A DNA stretch of 64,000 bases from positions 11,725,413 through 11,789,412 of the forward strand of contig NC_050472.1 in NCBI RefSeq assembly GCF_013373865.1, written 5' to 3'. Positions 1 to 11,578 of the stretch are shown in pieces; the first letter of the stretch is position 1, and the number at the start of each line of letters is the position of its first letter. The notes below the pieces were generated by a model. It saw only the letters and a program-made list of their open reading frames with translations. It was not told where the DNA came from and did no database searches. A program made the translations under genes and the position numbers. The DNA comes from Monomorium pharaonis. Taxonomy: Eukaryota > Arthropoda > Insecta > Hymenoptera > Formicidae.

Positions 1-903
1 TTTTGTGATAAACAAATTTTTACAATTTTATCCACAAATTTATTTTTTACATTTTTGGGGTCATTTCAAATTTAATATCAAAATTTCAAAATTAAAAATG
101 GCGAATTTAATAGAAACTCATTTTCAAGAAAATTTTATTATTTTTACAAACTTTTATGGGCCATGTTGGATCTACCATTTTTAATTTTATAATTTTGACA
201 TAAAATTTAGAAATAGCAGTTTAAAAAATCTATAGATAAAAACCCATTTTCAAAAAATTAAAACCGATTATTTTTGAAAATTTTAATGTGTTGTATTGGA
301 TTTGCCATTTTGAATTTTGCAATGTAGAATTTAAATTCGAATTCAATAACCCTATAAACCTTGGAATACTTGCCACTATAAACATTCTAATAATTTAAGG
401 GAATGCTGGAGTCGTCTGTTTTATCGATTGAACATTAATTATTTTCATCTACACTTGGCTCTTAATTGATTTCATAGAATTGTAAATCCTTCTCCAGAAT
501 TAAAGTATAGACAATAACAAACCCTTCTAGATACAATTTTCTTTAAAAAACAAGAAAAAATTAAAAAAGTATAGCAGTCGTCTCGTAATTTTCATCCGCA
601 GTACTAAATTTTAAAGACTCTTTATATACAAAATAACTGTTTACAAAAAAACCTGTTATGCAGGGTTGTCACTATAGGAAAGAATTATAATGTGCTTTTA
701 GAACAGTTAGAAGCTTTTGGTATAAGAGAAAAATGTCTATAAAAATTTCATGTATGTATAAGTGCGGATTCCAAAGAAATCGATAAGTAGAGTAATATGA
801 AAAACATTTTTTTGTTCTCAATATAAAATACAATTTACAGATTGATATTAATATGTGTACTTTAATTCTAGAAAAGAATTTCTAAATCTATATAACAGAA
901 ATA
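1..903. repeat. AT-rich non-coding repeat
   Basis: No plausible gene. A degenerate unit of very roughly 130-150 bp recurs between about 60 and 350, each copy holding a version of a 'ttggatctaccattt' phrase followed by AT-rich DNA. From 360 to 903 I see only AT-rich sequence running up to the TA target of the foldback element. Confidence 0.4.
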
Positions 904-2324
904 TACAGGGTGTCCCAACGCATGTGGACCACCACTCGTAAAAAGGTAGAAGGGATCGAGATGAACATACAGGTCCAATATTTTCTTGGGTTAGGTTTAC
1001 AAATAATCGAGATATCAATTTTTTTAATTGTGCGAATGAGAGCGCGCCGCGGCGCGCCGTAGGAAGACCCGAGCCGCTCGAGCCGTAGCGCGGCCCACTG
1101 TGTGAAGCATTGGCTGCCGGCGGCGGGGAGAAGGAGAAGAAGCGGCGCCGCTGCCTGTGCTTCGCCGCCCTCGCGTCCCGCAGCACCGCGTCTAGACTCG
1201 CATCAATGGCCGCTCTCGCCTCCCACCGCACCGCGCCAAGACTCGCGTCGTTACGCACATTCGCAATTACTTGACAAAATTATTTAGCAAAGATAGGGAC
1301 AAATTAAAACCGTAATAAACTTCTGTGATTGAAAAAGTCGAAAGAGAGAAAGCGATGGAAACTTATGGAATCTTAAAATAATCTAATTTCTATCGTAATT
1401 GTGAATATAGTAAATTAATGATAGTTTTCGGTACATTGACGATATATTTTTTCTTTTTCCTAAATATCTTATTTACAGTATCATACAACTCGAATTTTGT
1501 TTCTTATCGAATTGTATCGTACTGTTAAATCCTTGATAAAAACATTGATAAAAATTTGTAAATTTATTCGTCAAATCATTATCGTAAATTCACGATTGAT
1601 TCTCAAATTGATAGTTTTTTTTTTGTCTATTATAATATTTGCTACATCGAGTTCTCTCATCGTTATCTTTTTTCTCTTACACGATATATTCATAAATATT
1701 TCTTCATATTTAATCAAAATGATGCAACAATGGAACAAACTTTTCTAACAGAAAATGCGAGAACGATAGAAAATAATATCATTTCTTTAAATTTGTTCTT
1801 TTTGATTTAGAGATGAATTATAAAATAGAAATCAATTAGATTCTCGTGTTTCTATTTTAAATAAATCACTGAAAATCTATCGTAATTAATAAAATGCAAT
1901 TAAAGATAGAAGAAACTCTAAATTTTCTATCGTCATGAAAGAAAACTTAGAGTTGTATTGACAATACGTGATGTTGAACGTTAATCTCTAAGCATAATTA
2001 TCGTAGAAGACGCATCACCCCTAATCTAAAGAAGAAAAGAACAAATTTAAAGAAATGATATTATTTTCTATCGTTCTTGCATTTTCTGTTAGAAAAGTTT
2101 GTTCCATTGTTGCATCATTTTGATTAAATATGAAGAAATATTTATATCGTGTTTGAGTATGAATATATCGTGTATGATAATGAATATATCGTGTAAGAGA
2201 AAAAAGATAACGATGAGAAAACTCGATGTAGCAAATATTATAATAAACGAAAAAAAAAACTATCAATTTGAGAATCAATCGTGAATTTACGATAATGATT
2301 TAACGAATAAATTTACAAATTTTT

Positions 2325-2691
2325 TGTTGGATATTCAACACGGCCGCCCTCATCACGCGGTATCCACTTGAGACCTCCCGGCAGGGGTTCTCGACTGCAC
2401 CATTGGTAACACTGGCGACATGGACCAATAATCGATCGCGGCACTCGCGATACCGAGTGCGACTCTATCGATTATACTCATATTACTCGAACCGTATACA
2501 CACATCTTTTTGTACTTTTCCTTCTTCAGTTAATACATCCAAATATATCTCTCCACCGTCGAGTATTCAACCGTAATTACTTTTGTACTCATCGACACCT
2601 TGTAATACTGTGCTTTACTAAATACACGAAATCGTGTAACATTGTCTAAAGTGTTTATTTTCTCGTCGTCACCCACTACCTCGAGCTTATA
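2325..2691 (+). repeat. copia 5' LTR
   Basis: 367 bp, starting TGTTGG and ending cttata. Identical by eye to the 3' LTR except at 2437. It should contain the promoter; I did not identify a certain TATA box. Confidence 0.95.
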
Positions 2692-2705
2692 GGTTATGGG
2701 CCCAG
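2692..2705 (+). other. copia primer-binding site
   Basis: ggttatgggcccag directly abuts the 5' LTR. As I recall it, Drosophila copia uses the same kind of site, complementary to an internal part of initiator-Met tRNA (half-tRNA priming). The match is recalled, not searched. Confidence 0.8.
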
Positions 2706-2848
2706 ACTAACGCACTTCTTGTCGCACAGCGAGAGATCCGTTTTTCTGCATCGCGTCACTAAGACAGCGAACTGCCTTGTGAAGTTTAGTGTCGGTCGCA
2801 ACAATCGCAAAAACCGTACAGTCAATCTCGCACACACGGACAAAGACA

Positions 2849-5800
2849 ATGGCATATAGCACCATAAACTCGACTCGCCTAGAACTCCTATCTAAGGACA
2901 ATTATGACACGTGGAGGATACAAGCGGAAGCCCTACTGATAAAAAACGATACCTGGGGCTATGTTTCTGGAGAAAAACCAAGACCAGTCGTGTCAACCGA
3001 CCCGAACACGAGAGCGTCATCCCAAGCCGCATACGACGCGTGGACTACCGAGGATCGCAAAGCCAGGTCAGATCTCATCCTTTCTATACATCCGTCTGAA
3101 TTAAAGCAAATCAAAGGTTGTGATACTTCCAAAAGCGTCTGGGACAAGCTGGAATCAATCTACGCGTCCAAGGGGCCTGCGCGCAAGGCAGCCCTGCTGA
3201 AGAATCTCATGCTGCGGAAGATGCCAGAGGATGGGAACGTAAAGGATCATCTAAACGACCTTTTCGACGCAGTGGACAAATTACAATCCATGAACGTCGA
3301 AGTCAATGGAGACATGCTCGCCATCATCTTATTGTATAGTCTTCCAGACAGCTATGACACCTTCCGATGTGCCATAGAGTCTCGTGACGATCTGCCAGAC
3401 GCCGAGACATTAAAGATAAAGATAATTGAAGAGAGCGAAGCCAGGAAACGACGATCACCAGAACGGACGTCCAACGCGCTGCTCGCAAAACAGTCTAGTC
3501 GACAAGTGCCAACGCATAAGAATAAGATGGGAAAGGAAAACAAGCGCTCTTCCCCTTCCAGGGAAAAACGAATAAAATGCAACTATTGCAAGAAGAGTGG
3601 ACACAAGGCTGCAAACTGCTTTGCCAAACGGAACTCCGAATCTAAGACGAGTCACGCGACAGAAACGGCATTATTAACGGATGATACAGGAAAATCAAAG
3701 GGATGGTGCTTGGATAGCGGCTGCACCTCCCACCTTTGTAACGACAAAGAATTGTTCGTCAACACCGCGAATATCTCCAGCGGATTGAAGCTTGCGAACA
3801 ACGAGGTCACAAAAGTCCGAGCGATGGGAGACGTCAGGATAACGGCTTCAGTAAGCAAGGACGAGAGGAAGATAAGGCTCAAGGACACCCTATTTGTCCC
3901 GGATATAAGAACCAATCTTCTATCAGTGGCTAAGATTGTCGACAACCAACACGAAGTGCTCTTCACCAAGAATCATGCCGTTGTTCGGGATACCCGAGGT
4001 AACACAACTATGATCGCCAAACGTATTAATAATTTGTTTTATTTACAGGAGAGTCCACACCATGCATACGCGGCCACCGACAACGGGCATGCGCGAATCC
4101 GAACGTGGCACGAACGGCTCGGACACCTGAACGCAAGGGACGTCGCAAAGATGTACAATACTCAAGCGGTCATCGGCATGAAGCTCGATTCCAATCTCAC
4201 TACGATCGACTGCAAGATATGCGCTGCGGGAAAGCTTACACAAGCACCGTTTCCAACGAGAGGCCCAAGAACCTCCGGGGTATTGGACATCGTACACACA
4301 GACGTATGCGGACCCATGCGACAGGAATCCGAGGGCGGAGCTCGATACTTCGTCACCTTTATTGACGACTACAGCCGCTGGTGTGAAGTCTATTTCATAC
4401 GAAGCAAGAGCGAGGTCCCCGAGAAATTCAAAGAATTCATGAACTTAGCTGAGAGGCAAACCGGACGAAAAATCAAGGCCATTCAGTCCGATAACGGGAA
4501 AGAATATTGTAATGCCACCATGGACGCATTACTCAAGGAACATGGCATCACCCGTCGTTTGACAGTGCCTCATACGCCCGAGCAGAATGGCACAGCGGAG
4601 CGCAAAAACAGAACGCTCGTGGAAGCAGCAAGATGCATGATCATTCAATCGGGACTACCTCCATCACTATGGGCTGAAGCCATCGCGACCGCCAACTACA
4701 TACGGAACCGGTGCACCACAAAGAGCATAGATTCAGGGACACCCTTTGAAAGATGGACGGATCGACGTCCGAACATCGCACACATGCGGATATTCGGAAG
4801 CAACGTATTCATTCTGGACAAATCCCCAGGGAAGGGAAAATTCGACCCTCGAGGACAGGATGGTATCTTTGTCGGTTATTCCGATAAGTCTAAGGCGTAC
4901 AGGGTATGGAGTCCCAAGGACAAAAGGATCTACGTCTCCCGGGACATCAAATTCTTCAATGAATTTAATACGAAAGAAACATTCGAGGACATCGTAACGT
5001 CAGAAACGAAGAGCGGTCGTTCCAGGATCTTGAGATTCGAAGAAACGGAAGTAGGACCGAACCAATCAGATACAACAACCGACCAATCAGACGATCATGA
5101 ACCAGTCGAAGCAATTACTGAGGACGATGGAGAGACAGACATCGTCGACACGCCCAAACGAAAGGCCGGGCGACCAAAGGGAGCTGTGCGAAAATTAATC
5201 GTTCCGACCAAAGATTACAATCTACGGAGTCGTACACAAGGTCAAGGACCGACGTCTACGGCCATCGAGCTATCTTCGGACGATGACACGGAGCCACATG
5301 AATCCATGTACGCATTTTTGGCCAGTGAAATCCCGCTGTCACAAGCAATCAACGGCGAGGATGCCTCTGAATGGAAGGACGCCATCCACGACGAGATCGA
5401 GAGCCTTGTAACCAACGACACGTGGGAGCTCGTTGATCGACCCGATGACTGCAATGTCGTAGGATGCCGAATTGTCTTGCGAAACAAATTCCGTGCGGAC
5501 GGAAGCCTAGAGAAGAGAAAGGCAAGGATCGTGGCAAGAGGATTTTCTCAGCGGCCAGGAATCGACTTCCAGGATACCTTTGCGCCAGTGGCGCGACTGA
5601 GTTCGTTGAGGATGCTTGTCGCCATATCAGCTCAAACAGGAGCGTCGATATCCCAGCTAGACATTACCTCAGCATACCTACACGGAGACATGGACAATAC
5701 GGTATACATGGAAGTACCAAAGCTTCTAGACGAGATGCTTGCAAGAATCGCGAGAGACGTCTCCGACAGAAACACGCAGAGCAAGGCAAGGAAGATGCTG

Positions 5801-6943
5801 TCCAGCCTTCGACAGGGACATAAGGTCTGCCTATTACGGAAGGCGATATACGGGCTGCGTCAATCCGGCAGACAATGGCACTTTAAGCTCAGCCGAGTAC
5901 TCAAAGGCGCTGGCCTAATCCCGACGAACGCCGATTCGTGTGTTTACGTCGACAAGTATAAAACAATATTCTTATTAGTTTACGTCGACGACATCTTGAT
6001 CGTTACCAAAGATAGCAAGCGCAAGGACGATATCGTCAAAGCATTAAGCGAACAATTCGCCATCAAGGATCTCGGAGTGGCGAAATACTGCTTGGGTATT
6101 GAGATCATCAGAAACGGAGATAATATACTTCTCTCCCAGGCAGGTTACATCAAGAGTCTGCTGGCCAAGTTCGAGATGACAGATTGTAAAGGCGCTGCTA
6201 CACCATTGACTCAAGGCTTCAAACCGGTTGCAATAAACCAAGACAACGACATGTCATTGCCTTTTAAGGAGCTTGTGGGGAGCTTAATGTACGTGGCGGT
6301 CGCCACTAGGCCGGACATTAGTCATGCTGTAAGCATGTTAAGCCAATTCAACCAACGTTACGATCGAATCATTTGGAAGGAAGCTAAGCGAGTGCTCAGA
6401 TATTTGAAGAGCACCTCTTACTTAGCCCTATGCTTCAAACCAACCACAAGAGGTCTGTACGGGTACGTCGACGCGGACTGGGGAAATTGCCCACTCGACA
6501 GGCGATCGTACACAGGCATGGCATTTATTCTCGGCGGAGCTGCAATCTCGTGGGAATCCCGCAAACAGAGAACGGTCGCCCTTTCGTCCACCGAGGCGGA
6601 ATACATGGGGCTAACAGACGCAGCGAAAGAAGCTATCTACTTCATCGGATTCTTAAAGGAACTAGGTCTCGACGACCTGACCAACGTCGTCATCTTTAAC
6701 GATAATCAAGGAGCAGGGGAACTGGCCCGCAATCCGGTATATCATGGCAGAACGAAGCATATTGATGTGCGATTCCATTTCATTCGTGAAGCGCTCCGCA
6801 ATTGGTCCATACAACTCAGATACAAGCCCACAAATGAAATGCCTGCCGATGTCCTCACCAAGGGACTGACCAGCGGAAAACATGAACTTTGCGTCCGAGG
6901 ACTGGGGCTAGACAATGTGTCCGTAGAAAAACATCCACATTGA
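2849..6943 (+). CDS. copia gag-pol polyprotein
   Basis: One open frame with all functions. The chosen start at 2849 (MAYSTINSTRLELL) follows aagaca; an in-frame ATG at 2789 would add 20 residues that look like leader. Counting from 2789: a UBN2-type Gag is followed by a CCHC knuckle (CNYCKKSGHKAANC, about 264-277), protease DSG (309-311), the GAG-pre-integrase H/C motif (about 440-480), integrase D504, D568 and E604 (HTD, SDNG, TAERKN), RT with LDITSAYLHG (about 957) and YVDD (1065-1068), and RNase H with DADWG, STEAEY and NDNQG (about 1228-1306). The overall length is close to that of Drosophila copia. An AT-hook-like KRKAGRPKGAVRK lies between integrase and RT. I see no stop or frameshift, so it is probably competent. 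The product would assemble cytoplasmic particles, copy the RNA and integrate the DNA. Confidence 0.96.
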   Translation: MAYSTINSTRLELLSKDNYDTWRIQAEALLIKNDTWGYVSGEKPRPVVSTDPNTRASSQAAYDAWTTEDRKARSDLILSIHPSELKQIKGCDTSKSVWDKLESIYASKGPARKAALLKNLMLRKMPEDGNVKDHLNDLFDAVDKLQSMNVEVNGDMLAIILLYSLPDSYDTFRCAIESRDDLPDAETLKIKIIEESEARKRRSPERTSNALLAKQSSRQVPTHKNKMGKENKRSSPSREKRIKCNYCKKSGHKAANCFAKRNSESKTSHATETALLTDDTGKSKGWCLDSGCTSHLCNDKELFVNTANISSGLKLANNEVTKVRAMGDVRITASVSKDERKIRLKDTLFVPDIRTNLLSVAKIVDNQHEVLFTKNHAVVRDTRGNTTMIAKRINNLFYLQESPHHAYAATDNGHARIRTWHERLGHLNARDVAKMYNTQAVIGMKLDSNLTTIDCKICAAGKLTQAPFPTRGPRTSGVLDIVHTDVCGPMRQESEGGARYFVTFIDDYSRWCEVYFIRSKSEVPEKFKEFMNLAERQTGRKIKAIQSDNGKEYCNATMDALLKEHGITRRLTVPHTPEQNGTAERKNRTLVEAARCMIIQSGLPPSLWAEAIATANYIRNRCTTKSIDSGTPFERWTDRRPNIAHMRIFGSNVFILDKSPGKGKFDPRGQDGIFVGYSDKSKAYRVWSPKDKRIYVSRDIKFFNEFNTKETFEDIVTSETKSGRSRILRFEETEVGPNQSDTTTDQSDDHEPVEAITEDDGETDIVDTPKRKAGRPKGAVRKLIVPTKDYNLRSRTQGQGPTSTAIELSSDDDTEPHESMYAFLASEIPLSQAINGEDASEWKDAIHDEIESLVTNDTWELVDRPDDCNVVGCRIVLRNKFRADGSLEKRKARIVARGFSQRPGIDFQDTFAPVARLSSLRMLVAISAQTGASISQLDITSAYLHGDMDNTVYMEVPKLLDEMLARIARDVSDRNTQSKARKMLSSLRQGHKVCLLRKAIYGLRQSGRQWHFKLSRVLKGAGLIPTNADSCVYVDKYKTIFLLVYVDDILIVTKDSKRKDDIVKALSEQFAIKDLGVAKYCLGIEIIRNGDNILLSQAGYIKSLLAKFEMTDCKGAATPLTQGFKPVAINQDNDMSLPFKELVGSLMYVAVATRPDISHAVSMLSQFNQRYDRIIWKEAKRVLRYLKSTSYLALCFKPTTRGLYGYVDADWGNCPLDRRSYTGMAFILGGAAISWESRKQRTVALSSTEAEYMGLTDAAKEAIYFIGFLKELGLDDLTNVVIFNDNQGAGELARNPVYHGRTKHIDVRFHFIREALRNWSIQLRYKPTNEMPADVLTKGLTSGKHELCVRGLGLDNVSVEKHPH

Positions 6944-6950
6944 GAGGGGG
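6944..6950 (+). other. copia polypurine tract
   Basis: gaggggg lies between the gag-pol stop codon (6941-6943) and the first base of the 3' LTR. It is the expected plus-strand primer. Confidence 0.85.
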
Positions 6951-7317
6951 TGTTGGATATTCAACACGGCCGCCCTCATCACGCGGTATCCACTTGAGAC
7001 CTCCCGGCAGGGGTTCTCGACTGCACCATTGGTAACACTGGCGACATGGACCAATAATCGATTGCGGCACTCGCGATACCGAGTGCGACTCTATCGATTA
7101 TACTCATATTACTCGAACCGTATACACACATCTTTTTGTACTTTTCCTTCTTCAGTTAATACATCCAAATATATCTCTCCACCGTCGAGTATTCAACCGT
7201 AATTACTTTTGTACTCATCGACACCTTGTAATACTGTGCTTTACTAAATACACGAAATCGTGTAACATTGTCTAAAGTGTTTATTTTCTCGTCGTCACCC
7301 ACTACCTCGAGCTTATA
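6951..7317 (+). repeat. copia 3' LTR
   Basis: 367 bp, matching the 5' LTR at all but one position. It is followed by the second copy of the ttttt target duplication and then by the continuing foldback arm. Confidence 0.95.
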
Positions 7318-7966
7318 TTTTTATCAATGTTTTTATCAAGGATTTAACAGTACGATACAATTCGATAAGAAACAAAATTCGAGTTGTATGATACTGTAAA
7401 TAAGATATTTAGGAAAAAGAAAGAATATATCGTCAATGTACCGAAAACTATCATTAATTTACTATATTCACAATTACGATAGAAATTAGATTATTTTAAG
7501 ATTCCATAAATTTCCATCGCTTTCTCTTTCGACTTTTTCAATCACAGAAGTTTATTACGGTTTTAATTTGTCCCTATCTTTGCTAAATAATTTTGTCAAG
7601 TAATTGCGAATGTGCGTAACGACGCGAGTCTTGGCGCGGTGCGGTGGGAGGCGAGAGCGGCCATTGATGCGAGTCTAGACGCGGTGCTGCGGGACGTGAG
7701 GGCGGCGAAGCACAGGCAGCGGCGCCGTTTCTCCTCCTTCTCCCCGCCGCCGGCAGCCAATGCTTCACACAGTGGGCCGCGCTACGGCTCGAGCGGCTCG
7801 GCTCTTCCTACGGCGCGCCGCGGCGCGCTCTCATTCGCACAATTAAAAAAATTGATATCTCGATTATTTGTAAACCTAACCCAAGAAAATATTGGACCTG
7901 TATGTTCATCTCGATCCCTTCTACCTGTTTACGAGTGGTGGTCCACATGCGTTGGGACACCCTGTA

Positions 7967-9090
7967 TACGAAATCTCATTAATGATGTGCATGAATGACC
8001 TATATTATCGACATGAATGACTCTACATTACCCTGCTCAAGTGAGTGAGTCCCAGATGCGCACAGTAATAAACGGACACAGCGTGCACAAAGTTTGCGTA
8101 ACTCAGTTTGACTTTAAATTGCTGTCAAAAAGCAATTTGGCATTGGACTAAACTGCACAGATCTTGTTCGCTTTTTGACCACAATTTGCTGTTAAATTAT
8201 GCAAACGTTGCCAGCAAAACAGAAGTTGATCACGGACATAAATGCAATATTAGTATCAAATTTTATGAGCTAATTTGTTGCTAATTTAATGACAAATTGT
8301 TTACTGGCTTTATAAATCTTAATGCTGGAGTTTACGAGGTCTATAATTGTTTTTTCCACATGGATTTTTAACTTTCTACATGAAACAATATCCACGTATC
8401 TTGCTCCACTGCTTATAACATCGCTCGCGACAAGGTCAATAATTGTTCTGCATGGGTTTTTGACTTTTCATGCAAAGCGGCATCTATCGTATATTCCCGA
8501 TGTACGGCTTGCAATGAGGTTAATAACACAGGTTAATAACATAAAAAAGTGGTCTGATACTGGGACCTTCACTAGTCAATCTCTATGTATTCTGAAGTGC
8601 TCAACGAATCCGGTGTCAGAATTGCCCTATCACTCACCATTTTTCGCGTGCAAAGCAATTATTGCAATTATTAAGATTTGTGAGCTATATTTTTATTAAA
8701 AAAAAAAGGTGGGTAATGGGGCAATTCTGACATCGGATTCGTGTTCAGTATACCAAAATACATAAATATTGACTTGTGGGATCAGTATTGGATCACTTTT
8801 TTGTGTGCCTGTGTAATTGTTATATTTTACATGGATTTTTGACTTTTATTTATGCAAAACGAGGTTCATCTCACATCTCTTTCTTGCTTTTAATGTAAAA
8901 TGAGGTCTGTGATTGAAATCTAAATACAAAAATTGAGTTTTATTTATGAATTATTTTTTGTTAATAATTTTTTAACGAAACACGAGCAACGGCTAATACC
9001 TCTTGAAAGTCACTCAAGATTATGAGCCTTGACAATGTGTCTGAAGATCAATGCAAAAGGTGACCCTTTTATACGAAACAATTACCAACG
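7967..9090. other. Non-coding DNA with a small hairpin
   Basis: No convincing gene; the 125-codon frame at 8322-8699 has no recognisable features. Two inverted copies of a 'ggcaattctgacatcggattcg'-like segment (about 8605-8632 and 8719-8745) make a stem around a short A-rich loop. Between 8330 and 8480, two related phrases (cacatggatttttaac, gcatgggtttttgac) suggest an old duplication. Confidence 0.4.
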
Positions 9091-10142
9091 TACCCAGCTA
9101 GCCAGGTTTGTTAAAATCACATATCGTGAAAGCTTTACAGCAAGGATTGTTTCAATTTTGACAACAATTTTATGACAAGTAATTGTCTGTTGCTTTGTCT
9201 TCTAAAAGTTTCGAGCAAATTTACGGCAAAAGTTTTCATCACACGATACTGCAAATAACAGAGAAAGACTTGTACATAAATATTACGTAGAGAAATTACA
9301 AGATTTGCCCTGACACGTTAAAATGTAAAATTTAAGCAAATAACAGAGCAAACCTTGCTACACGACATGACAATAAATTTATGGCAGGAACAGGAAATCT
9401 TGTTAGGCACAGAATAACGGCAAATTAGTAGCAAGAACAAAATAAAACTTGCCGAGCACACTTTTGCAACAAAATTGCGACAAGGTGTGTCCATAAACAG
9501 CTTAGTTTTTGCTGGCAAGGCTTGTCGCAAATAGTATGATTTTTTATGCAAATAACAAGGTTGCATTATCGGATTTTAAACTTTATTTTTGGGTGATTTT
9601 ACTATCTATCTCGAGATGGCGCATTTCTCGTGAAAAAGATTTACCTACTGAATTAATAAAAGGAGCTCGTCGAGATTGTCGAGAACAGAGAACCAAGTAC
9701 GATTGCCATTTACCATTTACATATGATATTGGACTAATCAGTCCAATATTTCATTTTTGTTGATCTTATTTTTGACAAGATTTGTCCTGTTCTTGCCACA
9801 AATTTGCTATCATATTGTGCATGGCAAGATTTGTCTTGTTTTTGCCACAAATTTGCTATCATGCTGTGTACAGCAAGGTTTGCTCTATTCTTGTTACAAA
9901 TTTGCTATTATATTGTGTACAGCAAGGTTTGCCTTGTTCTTGCTGCAAATTTGTTGTTATGCTTTACTAGAAAATTTTAGCCTGTTATTTGCATAAAATA
10001 TGCGTCATACTATTTACAACAAGCCTTGCCAACAAAAGCTAAGCTTAATGCGGACACACCTTGTCGTAATTTTGCTGTAAAGGTTTGCTTGAGTTTGCGG
10101 CAAACTTTGCGCAAAGTTTGCGTCATTTTGCTAGCTAGGGTA
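9091..10142. mobile_element. TIR element with internal inverted and tandem repeats
   Basis: The ends are TACCCAGCTAGC at 9091 and the inverted GCTAGCTAGGGTA ending at 10142. Segments near 9480-9560 and 9978-10070 are inverted copies of each other (caagccttgccaac...). There is no transposase. A related copy in the opposite orientation lies at about 53812-55066, and its outer end (cctggcttgctgag) matches this left end. Non-autonomous; superfamily unknown. Confidence 0.65.
9776..9971 (+). repeat. 49-bp tandem repeat, 4 copies
   Basis: Four consecutive units begin at 9776, 9825, 9874 and 9923, each close to 'caagatttgtcttgttcttg' followed by 'ccacaaatttgctat' and a short tail. The spacing is constant at 49 bp and divergence is moderate. 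Confidence 0.8.
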
Positions 10143-11350
10143 ACTACCCACATTGAAACGAAACTACCAATGGCCGTCCATTGGACATCTGTCATGGAAG
10201 TTTGGATCTTTCAGTGGACGTCCATTTGGACATCCAATACAGAGCCGTTGGAAATTCACAATTCCACATTGCGTACGTCCACTGGACCTTTATTGGACGT
10301 CGTCAAGGATGTCTATTGGACGTTGTGTGGATCGTTGGTGGGAGCTTCATGGAGTCTCGATGGACGTCTGACAGATGTTTCGTGGATCATTACATATAAA
10401 AAAATGTATTCTTAACAAAATGCAAAAATGCCTTTATTCAAGAATATATTATACTTAAAATAGCGTATATTGAGTATAAATACTTCTTAATTAAATGTAG
10501 TATTGTTTTTTATAAATATTTTTTTAAACATTATTTTTTTAAATAAAAGTTTTTATTTTTTCCTTCTCATTTTTATCAATCTTTTTTATAGACTGATATA
10601 GTTCATCAGTTTTGTATTATATGACGATGACGAAATCTTACTTCCTTCTGCGCTCTTGACGAGCCTCTTTTATTTATCTAGAAAGTGCATTTTATTTACA
10701 AAAAACACACGTAGCGGTGGGTAGTGAAGGTTTCATGAAGCCTCGGTGGATGATTCACGTTTTGTGGATTACTAGTAGAGGAGCCTTGATTCCACAAAAC
10801 GTCCGTCAGTCATCCATTGAAGCTCCGTAAAGTTTTTACTAATGATCCATGAAACGTCAATCGTCCATCAAAGCTCCATGAAGCCTCTACCAATGATCCA
10901 TGAAACGTCCATCAGTCGTTTATCAAGGCTTCGTCAAGCCTCTATTAATCCTCAATCCCTTCCGTGTTTTTCGGCACCTTCTATCCCTCCCTATGGGTCG
11001 TTTTCGTCCTCGCTCTTATAACCATATAAATAATAGTTTAAAAAATCTGAAAAAAATCATGTATACTCTTTAAACATTTCGTTTTAAGAAACTATCATTA
11101 TATTATCCTCCTCTCCCAAATTTGATATGTATTTTTTAATAAACAATGAAAAAATCAATAAAAAAGCTAATTTTTTAAAAAATATATAGCGATGGTAAAA
11201 ATTAAAAAAAAAATTTTTTTAAATCAATTTCTGGAAGGAAAAAAGTTCCTTTTTACGAAAACATGTCTGATCAACGTAGAATGAAAGCAGATATCCAATT
11301 TCAGCGTATAAAATTGAAAAATTGAACGAACTTACCGTGAAGTTCGATTA

Positions 11351-11535
11351 CAATTATGTTGTCTCGTCCGGATGGATAGAATGTAGTAGCGTTCCGCTGC
11401 GTCTTTCCCCTACAGGTTTGTTTTAATACCTCCAAACTCAAATTTGGTGCCTACGCCTCGCTTCTAGGCGTGCACCCAGGCGTCCTGTCGTGTACGCGCG
11501 CCTTCCCTCTTGCGCGCGCGCCGCCGGAAGTTCAT
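11351..11535. repeat. DIRS inverted terminal repeat, left
   Basis: Reverse complement of 16061-16248 with minor differences. It includes tctcgtccggatggatagaa and a GC-rich inner end (cgccgccggaagt). Confidence 0.9.
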
Positions 11536-11578
11536 TAATTTAACAAATCTGGATCTAGGAGGTGGGTGGGAACCTTTA

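Larger units (their letters stand above)
2325..7317 (+). mobile_element. Complete young Ty1/copia LTR retrotransposon
   Basis: A 4,993-bp element with two 367-bp LTRs (2325-2691 and 6951-7317). By eye they differ at one position (C at 2437, T at 7063). Both begin with the palindromic TGTTGGATATTCAACA. A 5-bp target duplication (ttttt) flanks it. The empty site can be read from the opposite foldback arm near 1547-1560, where the same stretch is continuous with one copy of the five bases. The primer site, polypurine tract and a single gag-pol frame are all intact. The near-identical LTRs mean a recent insertion. Confidence 0.97.
906..7964. mobile_element. Foldback (long-TIR) DNA element 1, split by copia
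   Basis: Both ends carry the inverted sequence CAGGGTGTCCCAACGCATG, flanked by TA on each side (904-905 and 7965-7966). The left arm covers about 906-1815. The right arm is its reverse complement in two pieces, about 2024-2324 and 7318-7964, separated by a copia insertion. The loop is about 1816-2023. Without copia and one target duplication the element is about 2.06 kb. Each arm contains a GC-rich block (about 1026-1250) with a gcgcgccgcggcgcgc palindrome. No transposase is present, so it is non-autonomous. The TA target and the CAGGG terminus would suit the Tc1/mariner group, but the family is an inference. A sister copy lies at 30559-44047 and a diverged single end at 27040. Confidence 0.85.

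Noticed and set aside
848..1287. Open frames of 136 and 61 codons in the left foldback arm
   Set aside because: The same frames recur in mirror image at 7583-7998 because the arms are inverted copies; no protein features.
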